Of a stretch of DNA of 64,000 nt, positions 8,547-17,006 are shown piece after piece. The position numbers and the translations under genes were made by a program. The first letter of the stretch is position 1; every line of letters starts with the position of its first letter. The notes under the pieces were generated by a model that searched no databases, was not told the origin of the DNA, and worked only from the letters and a program-made list of their open reading frames with translations. The stretch is from the NCBI GenBank assembly GCA_963708715.1, contig CAVPSU010000001.1, positions 620,001 to 684,000 on the forward strand, in the 5' to 3' direction. This stretch comes from DAIOEK01 sp963708715 (GTDB lineage Bacteria > Chloroflexota > Anaerolineae > Anaerolineales > Anaerolineaceae).

Positions 8547-10247
8547 ACTGGGATGTATATCTTTGAGCTTAAGCTGTAAATTGGAATAGCCGTTATACGT
8601 ATTTTTCTCAAAACTGAATAGGATATCTATTTGATCGGATATTGTTTCAGCTAGATAGCCAAAACCAAAAGCAATGGCATCGAATTTTATCAATCCCTGT
8701 TGTAAGGTCATTTTCAAGTGCTTTAATTCAGCTCCGATCGGGCGTTTCGCCACAACTTGAACTGCTTTACAAATAAAATAAGGTTCCTGGTTACCATATC
8801 CTATCGGTTGTAATAATTCCAGGTTTTTGAATAAATCCATTGTCAAATCTTTGAAAGTAACTACCGCATCTGCGTGAATTGTTGGAATTAGGTCCAGCGT
8901 ATTTAATTCTCGGTGGGCGATCTCTTTCAATCGTTTGATTAATTCGTCCAGATTCTGATTAGCTACGGTGAAACCCGCTGCAGCAGCATGACCTCCATGA
9001 CGGATAAGCAAATCCTGGCACTCGTCCAATGCATTGGTTATATGAAATTCGGGGATACTTCGGCAGGAACAGCGGGTTGTGTCGACATCCATTTTTCCTA
9101 CTACCGCTGGACGGTAGAATTGGTCGGCTAGACGTGATGCCGCCAACCCAACGATCCCTTCGTTGAAGTCTGGATCAACGACAAAAAGGATGAAATCCGA
9201 TTCAAGGCTGGTTGTTATTGCCTCAACTGCCTTCTGTTGAGTCTCCCGAGTCATCTCCTGACGTTCGATATTGCTCTTATTTAAGTTATTAGCAAGCTCA
9301 GTCACTTTGATGGGATCCGTACATTCCAATAGCTCGAAGGCGTCCATTGCTGTCTTCAACCGCCCTGCCGCGTTCAGGCGAGGACCCAGTGTAAACCCTA
9401 TATCAGAAGCTGATGTGTTTGCAATTGGTAAAACTGCCACTTTGGCCAATTCCTTCAGACCTAACCGTCTTCCAGACCGGATAACCTGGAGACCGGATCG
9501 AACCAGGACTCGGTTTTCACCAACCAGGGGAGCCAGGTCCGCCACAGTACCCAACGCGACCAAATCCAACCATCGTTCGGCATATCCCGTGGGAGCTCCC
9601 GTCCGCAAAAGTACTGCCTGTGCCAATTTTAGAGCTACCCCCACACCCGCCAGGTCTTTGGATGGGTATTCATCTCCCTTTTGTTTCGGGTTGATCACAG
9701 CGAATGCCTCAGGGACGGAGTCTAATGGGTGATGATGATCAGTTATGATCAGGTCAAGACCTATCTCATTGGCGAAGTCAGCTTCGACCATGGAGCGAAT
9801 CCCACAGTCCACAGTAATTACTAATTTGACTCCACTTTCGTGAAAAGACTTCAACGCTTCCGTATTCAGCCCGTATCCTTCTTCAAATCTGTCCGGGATA
9901 TAAGCCTTCACCTCGGCGCCTAAGCCTTTGAGCAGTTCGACCAAGAGCGCGGTTGCTGTGACACCATCTACATCGTAATCACCATAGACAATGATGTTTT
10001 CATTCTGATTGATCGCCACATAGATTCGATCGACTGCTTTTGTCATTCCCAGTAATAGGTAGGGGTCAGGCAAAACAAAATCCGTTCCGAACAGATAATC
10101 CTGCGCCGCCTTCGCAGTTGTGATCCCTCTGTTATAGAGGATTGTCCGAAATATGGGCAGGTAATCTGTCAGGGCATTGTAAACACCCGGATCGATTGCC
10201 GGGCTGACATCCCATTTTTTCCATTTAAGATCGGGAGATATTGTCAT
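8538..10247 (-). CDS. recJ: Single-stranded-DNA-specific 5'-3' exonuclease RecJ
   Basis: A 569-residue DHH-family nuclease of normal RecJ length, acting in recombination and mismatch repair. Motif I is VYGDYDVDGVTAT, followed by VDCGI, the DHH motif ITDHHHPLD, and the DHHA1-type GGHAAAAGF. The C-terminal oligonucleotide-binding region follows. The start ATG at 10247 overlaps the TAA of alr as TAATG, so the two are translationally coupled; an upstream in-frame start would lie deep inside alr and is unlikely. Confidence 0.95.
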   Translation of the reverse strand: MTISPDLKWKKWDVSPAIDPGVYNALTDYLPIFRTILYNRGITTAKAAQDYLFGTDFVLPDPYLLLGMTKAVDRIYVAINQNENIIVYGDYDVDGVTATALLVELLKGLGAEVKAYIPDRFEEGYGLNTEALKSFHESGVKLVITVDCGIRSMVEADFANEIGLDLIITDHHHPLDSVPEAFAVINPKQKGDEYPSKDLAGVGVALKLAQAVLLRTGAPTGYAERWLDLVALGTVADLAPLVGENRVLVRSGLQVIRSGRRLGLKELAKVAVLPIANTSASDIGFTLGPRLNAAGRLKTAMDAFELLECTDPIKVTELANNLNKSNIERQEMTRETQQKAVEAITTSLESDFILFVVDPDFNEGIVGLAASRLADQFYRPAVVGKMDVDTTRCSCRSIPEFHITNALDECQDLLIRHGGHAAAAGFTVANQNLDELIKRLKEIAHRELNTLDLIPTIHADAVVTFKDLTMDLFKNLELLQPIGYGNQEPYFICKAVQVVAKRPIGAELKHLKMTLQQGLIKFDAIAFGFGYLAETISDQIDILFSFEKNTYNGYSNLQLKLKDIHPSQK

Positions 10248-11362
10248 TATTGTCCGCAATAGAGGCGAGGGATCCGTGCTGCAAAGCCACAAATGACTTC
10301 ATAATTTATGGTACCCCAGCGATCAGCAATCTCTTCAGCGGTGATTATTTCACTTCCCTGGCTACCCAGGAGAACCACTTCGTCACCAATGGTTGCCTCA
10401 GGGACAGTATCCAGTTGCAGCATACACTGATCCATGCAAACCCTTCCAACAACAGGAACCCGCTTTCCTCGGATTAGCGCATAATTGTTGGTCACCCTTC
10501 GGAAGCCATCTGCATACCCAATGGCAATCGACCCAATTCGTTCTATTGATTGGGTGGTATAGATATGACCGTAACTGATCCCCCGACCTGCCGGGAACAT
10601 ATTAACGGATGTGAGACGGGTTTTCCAGGTGACAGCAGGTTTTATCTCGGTGGGAAGAGGTGTTTGTGGCGATGGATGGCACCCGTACAATGCAATTCCC
10701 GGGCGAACTATATCAAAACGAGCCTGAGGATAATTTAGTATTGCGGCAGAGTTGGCAGCATGAATGTAACGCGGTGCTAGGCCTGCCTGACGAATTTCTT
10801 TCAATAGGAGTTCAAATTTACGGATCTGATCGATAGTGGTATTGGCTTGAGGTTCGTCCGCCCGTGCGAAATGGGTAAAGATACCTTCAATCTGGAGCTG
10901 AGGATATTTCTTCAGCGATCGGATCAATTCAGTGGTTTTCTCGGGGGAAACGCCCAACCGGCTCATACCAGTATCTACTTTGACATGAAGGTGGAGTTCA
11001 TTATTTGCTTTTAAAGCTGCTTCAGCATATGCCTTGCCAACTGCCATATCATATACAGTCAAGCGAATTTTATTCTGTATTGCACTTTCAACACCATCGA
11101 CGGAGGTGAATCCCAGTACTTGAATAGGGCATTCCAACCCGGCATGTCGCAAGGCTATCGCCTCTTCAAGACGCGCAACTCCAAGCCAGCTTGCGCCTCC
11201 ATCCAGTGCAGCTTTTGCGATTTCGACCGCACCATGACCATATCCATTGGCTTTTACAACCGCCATCACTTGTGTCTGGCTGATGCGTTGTAGTTCACGG
11301 ATATTTTGCCTGATAATATCCAGGTCGATTTCCAGCCAGGCAGTATATCCGTTTGAATTCAT
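10247..11362 (-). CDS. alr: Alanine racemase
   Basis: A 371-residue fold-type III PLP racemase making D-alanine for peptidoglycan. The PLP lysine motif AVVKANGYGHG is near residue 31, and the catalytic tyrosine region GISYGHIY is near 255. The ATG at 11362 (MNSNGYTAWLEIDLDII) is chosen over an upstream in-frame start because a promoter's -10 box ends 7 nt before it. The gene leads an alr-recJ pair and is divergent from tgt. Confidence 0.95.
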   Translation of the reverse strand: MNSNGYTAWLEIDLDIIRQNIRELQRISQTQVMAVVKANGYGHGAVEIAKAALDGGASWLGVARLEEAIALRHAGLECPIQVLGFTSVDGVESAIQNKIRLTVYDMAVGKAYAEAALKANNELHLHVKVDTGMSRLGVSPEKTTELIRSLKKYPQLQIEGIFTHFARADEPQANTTIDQIRKFELLLKEIRQAGLAPRYIHAANSAAILNYPQARFDIVRPGIALYGCHPSPQTPLPTEIKPAVTWKTRLTSVNMFPAGRGISYGHIYTTQSIERIGSIAIGYADGFRRVTNNYALIRGKRVPVVGRVCMDQCMLQLDTVPEATIGDEVVLLGSQGSEIITAEEIADRWGTINYEVICGFAARIPRLYCGQ

Positions 11363-11369
11363 GGGTAAA

Positions 11370-11398
11370 AGTATATACCGGCTTGCAGACCGGGTCAA
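11370..11398 (-). promoter_or_regulatory. Leaderless promoter of alr
   Basis: On the minus strand TTGACC (11398-11393), a 17-nt spacer and TATACT (11375-11370) precede the alr ATG by 7 nt. The predicted transcript starts at or one base before the start codon. No Shine-Dalgarno is visible. Confidence 0.7.
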
Positions 11399-11437
11399 CT
11401 GAACCAGATTAGATCAGCGTATGTAATTGAACCCGTT

Positions 11438-11443
11438 TATAAT
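11438..11443 (+). promoter_or_regulatory. -10 box of a leaderless tgt promoter
   Basis: A perfect TATAAT lies 6 nt before the tgt ATG. The sequence between them (TTACCC) closely resembles those before the GT2 and alr start codons (AAACCC, TTTACCC). No good -35 is visible at the usual distance. Confidence 0.6.
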
Positions 11444-11449
11444 TTACCC

Positions 11450-12577
11450 ATGTCGATATTTTCTTATGAATTATTAGCGCAAGATGGTGCTGCGCGGGCA
11501 GGTATACTTCATACACCCCACGGTGATATCCCAACGCCCATCTTTGCACCGGTTGGCACACAGGCGACCGTCAAAGCGCTCACCCCCCAGCATCTGTTGG
11601 AATTGGATGCGCATTTGGTGCTGGCGAATACCTATCACCTTTGGTTACGTCCCGGTGATGGACTGGTTCAGGAAATGGGTGGATTGCATAAATTTATGCA
11701 ATGGCCTCGCCCCATGCTAACAGATTCAGGTGGGTTCCAGGTATTCTCACTTGCCGGAATGCGGAAGATTGATGAGGACGGCGTTACTTTCAAAAGTCAT
11801 ATCGATGGGTCCACACAACGGCTTACACCTGAAAAATCAATTCAGATTCAACAAAACCTGGGTGCGGACATCATCATGGCATTCGATGAATGTGCGCCAC
11901 CGCATGACCGCGAATACAATATCCTGGCGATGAAAAGAACCCACGGCTGGGCAGAAAGATGTCTCATGGAAAAAACCAGGGATGATCAAGCGCTATTTGG
12001 GATCATACAGGGTGGGGTATTTCCGGACCTGAGGACTGAATCAGCACAAATAATCGGTAACATGGGATTTGAAGGAATTGCGATCGGCGGTTTATCGGTG
12101 GGGGAGTCGAAAGAAGAAATGAATCAAATACTGGACACTCTTCAACCCCTTCTTCCAAAAGATAAACCCCATTATTTGATGGGTGTCGGATCACCTGAAG
12201 ATCTGGTTAATGGGGTGATGAGGGGAATTGATATTTTCGATTGTGTTCTGCCAACCCGTCTGGCGCGTCACCAGGCTGCCATGACCCATACCGGCAGGAT
12301 CAATATACTCAACGCTACCTACGCGCATGATTCGAGACCAATAGATTCGAATTGTAGCTGTTACACTTGTCGATCATTCACGAGGGCGTATATCCGTCAT
12401 CTGGTCGTAGCGAAAGAAATGCTCGCATCCACCCTTTTATCCATCCATAATATCCATACCCTGTTATCACTCGTACGAGAAATGCGTCTGGCGATATTGG
12501 ATCATAAATTTTCCCAATACGCAGCAAATTATCTCGATAATTATTGTAGGAACGACATCGCAGAAGGAGAAAGCTAA
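11450..12577 (+). CDS. tgt: tRNA-guanine (queuine) transglycosylase
   Basis: A 375-residue TGT that exchanges guanine-34 of GUN-anticodon tRNAs for preQ1 in queuosine synthesis. The nucleophile-side motifs LTDSGGFQVFSL and the substrate loop FGIIQGGV are present. The zinc site near the C-terminus is CSCYTC (about 304-309) with a following His in YIRHL. Length is normal. The start is fixed by the -10 box 6 nt upstream. It heads a plus-strand run with uppP 5 nt downstream. Confidence 0.96.
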   Translation: MSIFSYELLAQDGAARAGILHTPHGDIPTPIFAPVGTQATVKALTPQHLLELDAHLVLANTYHLWLRPGDGLVQEMGGLHKFMQWPRPMLTDSGGFQVFSLAGMRKIDEDGVTFKSHIDGSTQRLTPEKSIQIQQNLGADIIMAFDECAPPHDREYNILAMKRTHGWAERCLMEKTRDDQALFGIIQGGVFPDLRTESAQIIGNMGFEGIAIGGLSVGESKEEMNQILDTLQPLLPKDKPHYLMGVGSPEDLVNGVMRGIDIFDCVLPTRLARHQAAMTHTGRINILNATYAHDSRPIDSNCSCYTCRSFTRAYIRHLVVAKEMLASTLLSIHNIHTLLSLVREMRLAILDHKFSQYAANYLDNYCRNDIAEGES

Positions 12578-12582
12578 CCTCC

Positions 12583-13407
12583 ATGACAATTTTTCAATCG
12601 ATCCTGCTTGGAATTATTCAAGGGCTGACGGAATTTCTTCCCATCTCCAGCTCCGCGCATTTGGTACTTGTGCCATATTGGTTCAACTGGCAAATCCCAG
12701 CGGATGAAGGCTTTATCTTTAATGTATTGGTCCAAATGGGTACCCTGGCGGCAGTAATAATTTACTTCTGGAAAGATCTGATCGTCATTATTTCAGACGT
12801 CATAAAGGGATTGATAGCAAAAAAACCATTCGCGGATCCATCCGCGCGTTTAGGTTGGTGGATCATCCTGGGAACTATTCCTGCCGGTATTTTCGGGTTA
12901 CTTATCAAAGATCAAGTGGAAGCTGCCTTCAGTAGCCCCATGATAACTGCCATATTTCTACTGGTTACCGCAGTACTTCTCCTGGTTGCCGAATGGATTG
13001 GGAAACGACAAAAATCCCTTGCAGAAATGACCTGGTTGGATTCAATCATTATCGGCGTCTTCCAGGCTATCTCTGTCTTTCCGGGTATCTCGAGATCAGG
13101 CGCGACCATTACAGGAGGAATGCTTCGTAAATTCACCCGACAAGAGGCTGCCCGGTTTTCATTTCTGCTTTCGATCCCGATCATGTTGGCTGCTGGAGGA
13201 TTAGCCACATCAGACCTGGTGGGTCTACCTGTTCTGAGTGATTTTCTACCTACTGTATTGGTAGGAATTCTTATAGCAGGCGTTGTCGGCTACCTCTCGA
13301 TTCGTTGGTTGTTGGGGTATCTGATTCACCACACCTTTTTAGGTTTTTCGTTTTATTGCATCGGGGTTTGGCTCATCACATTTCTCGTGACTGTGGTCAG
13401 GGGATGA
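12583..13407 (+). CDS. uppP: Undecaprenyl-diphosphatase (BacA type)
   Basis: A 274-residue integral membrane enzyme that dephosphorylates undecaprenyl pyrophosphate to recycle the lipid carrier of cell-wall synthesis. The two family signatures are visible: PISSSAHLVL near residue 21 and PGISRSGATITGG near 168. About eight hydrophobic segments are present. It starts 5 nt after tgt, and its TGA overlaps the ATG of the next gene (ATGA). Confidence 0.95.
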   Translation: MTIFQSILLGIIQGLTEFLPISSSAHLVLVPYWFNWQIPADEGFIFNVLVQMGTLAAVIIYFWKDLIVIISDVIKGLIAKKPFADPSARLGWWIILGTIPAGIFGLLIKDQVEAAFSSPMITAIFLLVTAVLLLVAEWIGKRQKSLAEMTWLDSIIIGVFQAISVFPGISRSGATITGGMLRKFTRQEAARFSFLLSIPIMLAAGGLATSDLVGLPVLSDFLPTVLVGILIAGVVGYLSIRWLLGYLIHHTFLGFSFYCIGVWLITFLVTVVRG

Positions 13408-14132
13408 AAACGAAAACTACATCAATACTATTGATTTTTGGCTGGATTCTCGCAGCCTGCCAACCGGCAGTTATGGCTCCCCTTCCGGCAATCATCACCC
13501 CTTTGCGAATCGTCATTACCCCGGCAAACGCTCATTTCGCCAGTTTGATCGAACGCTGTACTTCTGAATTACCGGAAGTCACCGCCGTTGTGGATATCAT
13601 CCCCTTTGCCGATGCGAAAAACGCAGTCTTTGACTTGGCAATAACAAGTGGAGAAGGGTTGACGAATCAGACCTATTCTCTAGGGGAAGGACAATTGATA
13701 CTGATTGTTCACCCATCCAATCCTGTGGATTCTCTGACTGCAGATCAAATTTCTGGTATTTTTGGAGGATTCTATCCGACCTGGCAATCGATAATTCCCG
13801 AACAAACTGGGGAGGAACCGAACAAGGCGATCCAGGTATTTTCATACTCCCAATCAGATGATCTGGGAAAGTTATTTATTAACGAGTGGATGGGAGATAC
13901 AATTCTCAGCCTGAGAGCATTTTTCCCACCTGATCCACAGGAGATGGTCAAGTCAGTCGCTGATGACCCAATGGCTATCGGTTATATTCCTGCCGCATGG
14001 AAGTCCAGTTCGGTAAAAAAAATAAATACACTCAGTGAAATCAATTACCCGGTGCTCATGAGTACACTCAAGGAACCAGAGGGTGGATTGCGAGAATTGA
14101 TGGGCTGTCTTCAGAAAGAGATCGAGAAGTAG
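13404..14132 (+). CDS. PBP-like (phosphate-binding type) lipoprotein
   Basis: A 242-residue protein beginning MKTKTTSILLIFGWILAAC, a lipoprotein signal. The mature part resembles the PstS/PBP-like domain: SLGEGQLILIVHPSNPVDSL followed by ADQISGIFGGFYPTW, the family's 'L-t-x-x-q-l-x-x-I-F-x-G-x-x-x-x-W' region. It probably binds an oxyanion or small ligand outside the cell, but no permease genes adjoin it. The start overlaps the uppP stop by 4 nt, so it is co-translated in this operon. Confidence 0.78.
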   Translation: MKTKTTSILLIFGWILAACQPAVMAPLPAIITPLRIVITPANAHFASLIERCTSELPEVTAVVDIIPFADAKNAVFDLAITSGEGLTNQTYSLGEGQLILIVHPSNPVDSLTADQISGIFGGFYPTWQSIIPEQTGEEPNKAIQVFSYSQSDDLGKLFINEWMGDTILSLRAFFPPDPQEMVKSVADDPMAIGYIPAAWKSSSVKKINTLSEINYPVLMSTLKEPEGGLRELMGCLQKEIEK

Positions 14133-14156
14133 CGATCAAAAAATAATATAGAGAAT

Positions 14157-14387
14157 ATGACCGAAGAAAAAACAACATCTAACCCAGTTACCCTTATCCT
14201 GCGCGGAAAAGAATATACCTTCCCTGCCAACCTATTTGTTCACCAGGCATTCAAAAGATTGGGGTTGACCAGTGAAAGCTACCTGGTAGTCCGTGATGGG
14301 GAAGTCATCACTGAGGACACCTTATTACATGCCGGAGATCGCATCCGGGTCGTGCCTGTGATTTCGGGGGGGAGTAATACCCCATGA
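14157..14387 (+). CDS. ttuB: Ubiquitin-like sulfur carrier (TtuB/ThiS/MoaD type) with a post-GG tail
   Basis: A 76-residue beta-grasp protein. The C-terminal strand and tail DRIRVVPVISGG is typical of ThiS, MoaD and TtuB, whose terminal Gly-Gly is adenylated and thiocarboxylated. Here four residues, SNTP, follow the Gly-Gly, so the carrier would need trimming before activation. Its stop overlaps the start of the TtuA-type gene (ATGA), which argues that it is the sulfur donor for that enzyme rather than for molybdopterin or thiamine. The G6 run at the Gly-Gly codons could hide an indel, but other frames do not restore a GG terminus. Confidence 0.72.
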   Translation: MTEEKTTSNPVTLILRGKEYTFPANLFVHQAFKRLGLTSESYLVVRDGEVITEDTLLHAGDRIRVVPVISGGSNTP

Positions 14388-15304
14388 GGTGCCGTTCCTG
14401 TGGACAGACCGCGTCAATCAATATGCCGCAACACAGATTGGCATTGTGTAAAGTACATTACCTGGATTGGTTTTGCGAACAAACAGAGAGAACCATCCGT
14501 AAGTATAAGATGCTGGAAAAAGGGCAACCTGTCCTGGTTGCCGTCTCTGGCGGAAAAGATTCACTTGCCTTATGGGATGTCTTACATCGCCTGGGCTACC
14601 TGGCCGATGGATTCTACATTGATCTCGGTATTGGATCTGATGATCATTATTCGTCGCGTTCGTTGGAATTTGCATCTCATTTTTCAGAGCAAAATCACCT
14701 TACATTACACGTGATCCATCTCCAGGAATTATACGGAAAAGATATAGCCGGGTATATTCGGGGCGGCAATCATGGGCAAAAGCGTCCATGCTCAGTCTGC
14801 GGATTGGTTAAACGCAGGTTATTCAACACCTTTCCGAAGGATCATGGATATTCAGTTCTAGCTACCGGTCACAACCTGGATGATGAGGCGGCGGTCTTGT
14901 TTTCCAACACTTTAAGTTGGAATTTGGACTTGCTCTCCCGACAGGGTCCCATCCTGGTCGGTTCTGAGCACTTCACAACCAAGATCAAACCGTTTTGCCG
15001 GTTTTACGAACGGGAAACAGCAGCCTATACACTTATGCGTGGGATCGAGTATATCCAAGAAGAATGCCCTTTCTCAGGCGGATCCCGCACCAATTTCAAT
15101 AAGACAATATTAAACCAGGTTGAAATAGAACAGCCGGGGGCAAAATTATCTTTCTATAATGAGTTTATTAAACAAAAACAGGCTGGTTTTCTCCAATCGC
15201 TTGAAAACCAGCCTGCTGATATGACACTCTGTCCAGAATGCGGGGAACCCACAACTTCCACCGGTAAATGTGCATTCTGTAAATTGATCGGTCAAAACAA
15301 TTAA
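14384..15304 (+). CDS. ttuA: TtuA-type tRNA 2-thiouridine synthetase
   Basis: A 306-residue PP-loop ATPase of the TtcA/TtuA family. It has an N-terminal zinc site (CRSC near residues 3-6, CKVH near 22-25), the PP-loop AVSGGKDS (about 53-60), the Fe-S cysteines in RPCSVCG (about 130) and EECPFS (about 222), and a C-terminal zinc ribbon CPEC..CAFC. This layout matches Thermus TtuA, which makes 2-thio-ribothymidine at tRNA position 54. Coupling to a ubiquitin-like sulfur carrier supports the assignment. Its stop codon overlaps the glnA stop tail-to-tail. Confidence 0.85.
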   Translation: MRCRSCGQTASINMPQHRLALCKVHYLDWFCEQTERTIRKYKMLEKGQPVLVAVSGGKDSLALWDVLHRLGYLADGFYIDLGIGSDDHYSSRSLEFASHFSEQNHLTLHVIHLQELYGKDIAGYIRGGNHGQKRPCSVCGLVKRRLFNTFPKDHGYSVLATGHNLDDEAAVLFSNTLSWNLDLLSRQGPILVGSEHFTTKIKPFCRFYERETAAYTLMRGIEYIQEECPFSGGSRTNFNKTILNQVEIEQPGAKLSFYNEFIKQKQAGFLQSLENQPADMTLCPECGEPTTSTGKCAFCKLIGQNN

Positions 15305-16638
15305 GCAGTCTCCAGGTAATGCTCCACTTCCCAATCAGTAACTCGAACTCTATACTCTTCCCATTCTGCCTTACGGGAGCGTACAAAGGCTTCATATAAT
15401 ATTGGACCGATTGATTCTTTAATTACTTTATCCTTATCCAATTCGATCATCGCTTCTTCCAATGACCCCGGTAATTCTTTGATCTTCATCCGTCTTCGAT
15501 CTGCGCGGGTAAGCTCGTATACATTGACATTATTTAATGGTTCGGCAGGGATCAATTCCTTCTCAATTCCATCCAACCCTGCTGCCAGAATGGCGATGAA
15601 TGCGAGGTACGGATTGGAGGAAGGATCCGGGCAGCGAAGTTCTGCGCGAACAGCCTTATCCTGTCCTGGCTGAAAACGGGGGATACGAATGAGGGCTGAG
15701 CGGTTTGTTTGAGCCCATCCAACGTATACCGGGGCTTCATAACCGGGAACCAGGCGTTTATAGGAATTGACTGTGGGGGCGACAATGGCAGAAAAACCTC
15801 TGGCATGAGCCAATTGACCAGCAATAAAACCATAGGCTATTTTTGATAAATGAAACTTATCTTTGGCATCAAAGAATAGATTGTTACCTTTTTTATCAGA
15901 TAAGGACTGATGACAATGCATGCCAGATCCATTGATTCCGAAGATCGGTTTGGGCATAAAGGATGCGACCAAACCATTCTGAGCTGCGATAGCCTTTACG
16001 GTATATTTCAATGTGAGCACATTGTCAGCGGTGTGAACCGCATCGGCGAAGCGAAAATCGATCTCATGCTGTCCCAAGGCAACTTCATGATGACCCACTT
16101 CCACATCCAATCCCATGCTGATCAGTGCTTCCATTAATTCGGTCCGGACTCTGACAGCTTCATCATTTGGAGAGAAATCGAAATAGCCGCCTACATCATG
16201 AGGAACCGGGTGGATCAGCTCACCATCGTTCTTCCGAAGAAGGAAGAATTCAGGTTCTGGTCCAACATTGAAAATCCAGCCCTTGTCTTCAATACATTTC
16301 AGGTAGCGTTTTAGCATTCCGCGTGGGTCGCCATCGAAAGGCTGCCCGTCGGGAGTGTAAATGTCACAAAAGAATCTTGCCCTTTTTAATTCGTTAGGAG
16401 ACCATGGAAGGACAGCATAGGTTTCAGGATCCGGCCTGAGATGCATATCGCTCTCCTGGATGCGGGCAAATCCTTCGACTGAGGAACCATCAAACCAGAT
16501 TCCATCGTCAAGTGCGGTTTCCAAACGTTCCACCGGGGCATCCAAGGATTTCACAGCGCCATTCACATCCGTGAATTGATAGGAGATGAATTTTACATTA
16601 TCGTCTTTGACCTTGAGTAATAATTCTTTCTTATCCAT
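15301..16638 (-). CDS. glnA: Glutamine synthetase, type I
   Basis: A 445-residue GSI enzyme (ATP + glutamate + ammonia to glutamine), the short alpha-type length. Visible signatures are the N-terminal FTDVNG, WFDGSS, EPEFFLL, the ATP-binding MHCHQSL and the arginine-rich NRSALIRIPR. No clear adenylylation-loop extension is seen. The ATG at 16638 matches the family N-terminus and has GGAAGG about 10 nt upstream. A long upstream region carries an inverted repeat and a foldable RNA, so expression is likely controlled there. Confidence 0.95.
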   Translation of the reverse strand: MDKKELLLKVKDDNVKFISYQFTDVNGAVKSLDAPVERLETALDDGIWFDGSSVEGFARIQESDMHLRPDPETYAVLPWSPNELKRARFFCDIYTPDGQPFDGDPRGMLKRYLKCIEDKGWIFNVGPEPEFFLLRKNDGELIHPVPHDVGGYFDFSPNDEAVRVRTELMEALISMGLDVEVGHHEVALGQHEIDFRFADAVHTADNVLTLKYTVKAIAAQNGLVASFMPKPIFGINGSGMHCHQSLSDKKGNNLFFDAKDKFHLSKIAYGFIAGQLAHARGFSAIVAPTVNSYKRLVPGYEAPVYVGWAQTNRSALIRIPRFQPGQDKAVRAELRCPDPSSNPYLAFIAILAAGLDGIEKELIPAEPLNNVNVYELTRADRRRMKIKELPGSLEEAMIELDKDKVIKESIGPILYEAFVRSRKAEWEEYRVRVTDWEVEHYLETA

Positions 16639-16673
16639 TCCTGAACCCTTCCTGGCGTAAAATATAAAAACAC

Positions 16674-16695
16674 CTGGACAATATCGGATGTCCAG
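16674..16695. promoter_or_regulatory. Inverted repeat upstream of glnA
   Basis: CTGGACA, 8 nt, TGTCCAG: a perfect 7-bp inverted repeat 36-57 nt before the glnA start. It could be a repressor operator or an RNA hairpin in the leader. It does not match the Firmicutes GlnR consensus. Confidence 0.45.
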
Positions 16696-16720
16696 TGTGA
16701 TGGGCATTGGGTGATCGCTG

Positions 16721-16881
16721 AAAAAAGACCCCACCATGCCGTGTGTTGCAGGGTTTTGAACCTGCTTTCGCAGGACGGGATGTACCCGATAACTTTGCCT
16801 TGACCGAAGTCTATCGCATTATTACCGAAAGGTTGATCCCATTTTTTAAGGTGTTGGCTCAAAACGTGAGAGCAACATCAC
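16721..16881 (-). ncRNA. Candidate structured RNA upstream of glnA, family not recognised
   Basis: Read on the minus strand, GTGATGTTGC (16881-16872) pairs with GCAACACAC (16749-16741) with one bulge. Nested inside, GTTTTGAGCC (16865-16856) pairs with GGTTCAAAAC (16762-16753). Enclosed hairpins include GAC-UUCG-GUC (16811-16802), a CGGG/CCCG stem (16788-16776) and CCUGC-GAAA-GCAGG (16774-16761). The C(UUCG)G and C(GAAA)G tetraloops favour the minus strand, and U6 follows at 16726-16721. It could be a glnA leader or an independent ncRNA. The innermost 2 bp of the second helix compete with the GAAA hairpin. Confidence 0.4.
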
Positions 16882-16932
16882 GAACACAGCAGGGCAATAA
16901 CCTTATACCACGATTTCATAGGGATGTATAGA

Positions 16933-16966
16933 TAATTATTAATCACCCTGTAATTATTAATCACCC
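16933..16966 (+). repeat. Tandem 16-bp direct repeats before the thpR promoter
   Basis: TAATTATTAATCACCC occurs perfectly at 16933-16948 and 16951-16966 (18-bp period). The second copy ends 5 nt before the -35 box of thpR, which is the position of activator sites; it could equally act on the divergent glnA side. Confidence 0.6.
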
Positions 16967-16971
16967 GTTTC

Positions 16972-17000
16972 TTGCCTGATAATCTTTCCTGTGATATGGT
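16972..17000 (+). promoter_or_regulatory. Leaderless promoter of thpR
   Basis: TTGCCT (16972-16977), a 17-nt spacer and TATGGT (16995-17000) lie 6 nt before the thpR ATG. No Shine-Dalgarno is present. Confidence 0.55.
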
Positions 17001-17006
17001 TGCGCT

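Noticed and set aside
9271..9732. Long plus-strand frame inside recJ
   Set aside because: Antisense shadow of a clearly conserved gene, without ribosome-binding site or recognisable domain.
16750..16775. GCAGG-TTCAAAA-CCC on the minus strand looks like a tRNA or tmRNA T-arm
   Set aside because: No matching acceptor, D-arm or anticodon arm can be built on either side, and no tmRNA tag or G-U acceptor pair is seen.
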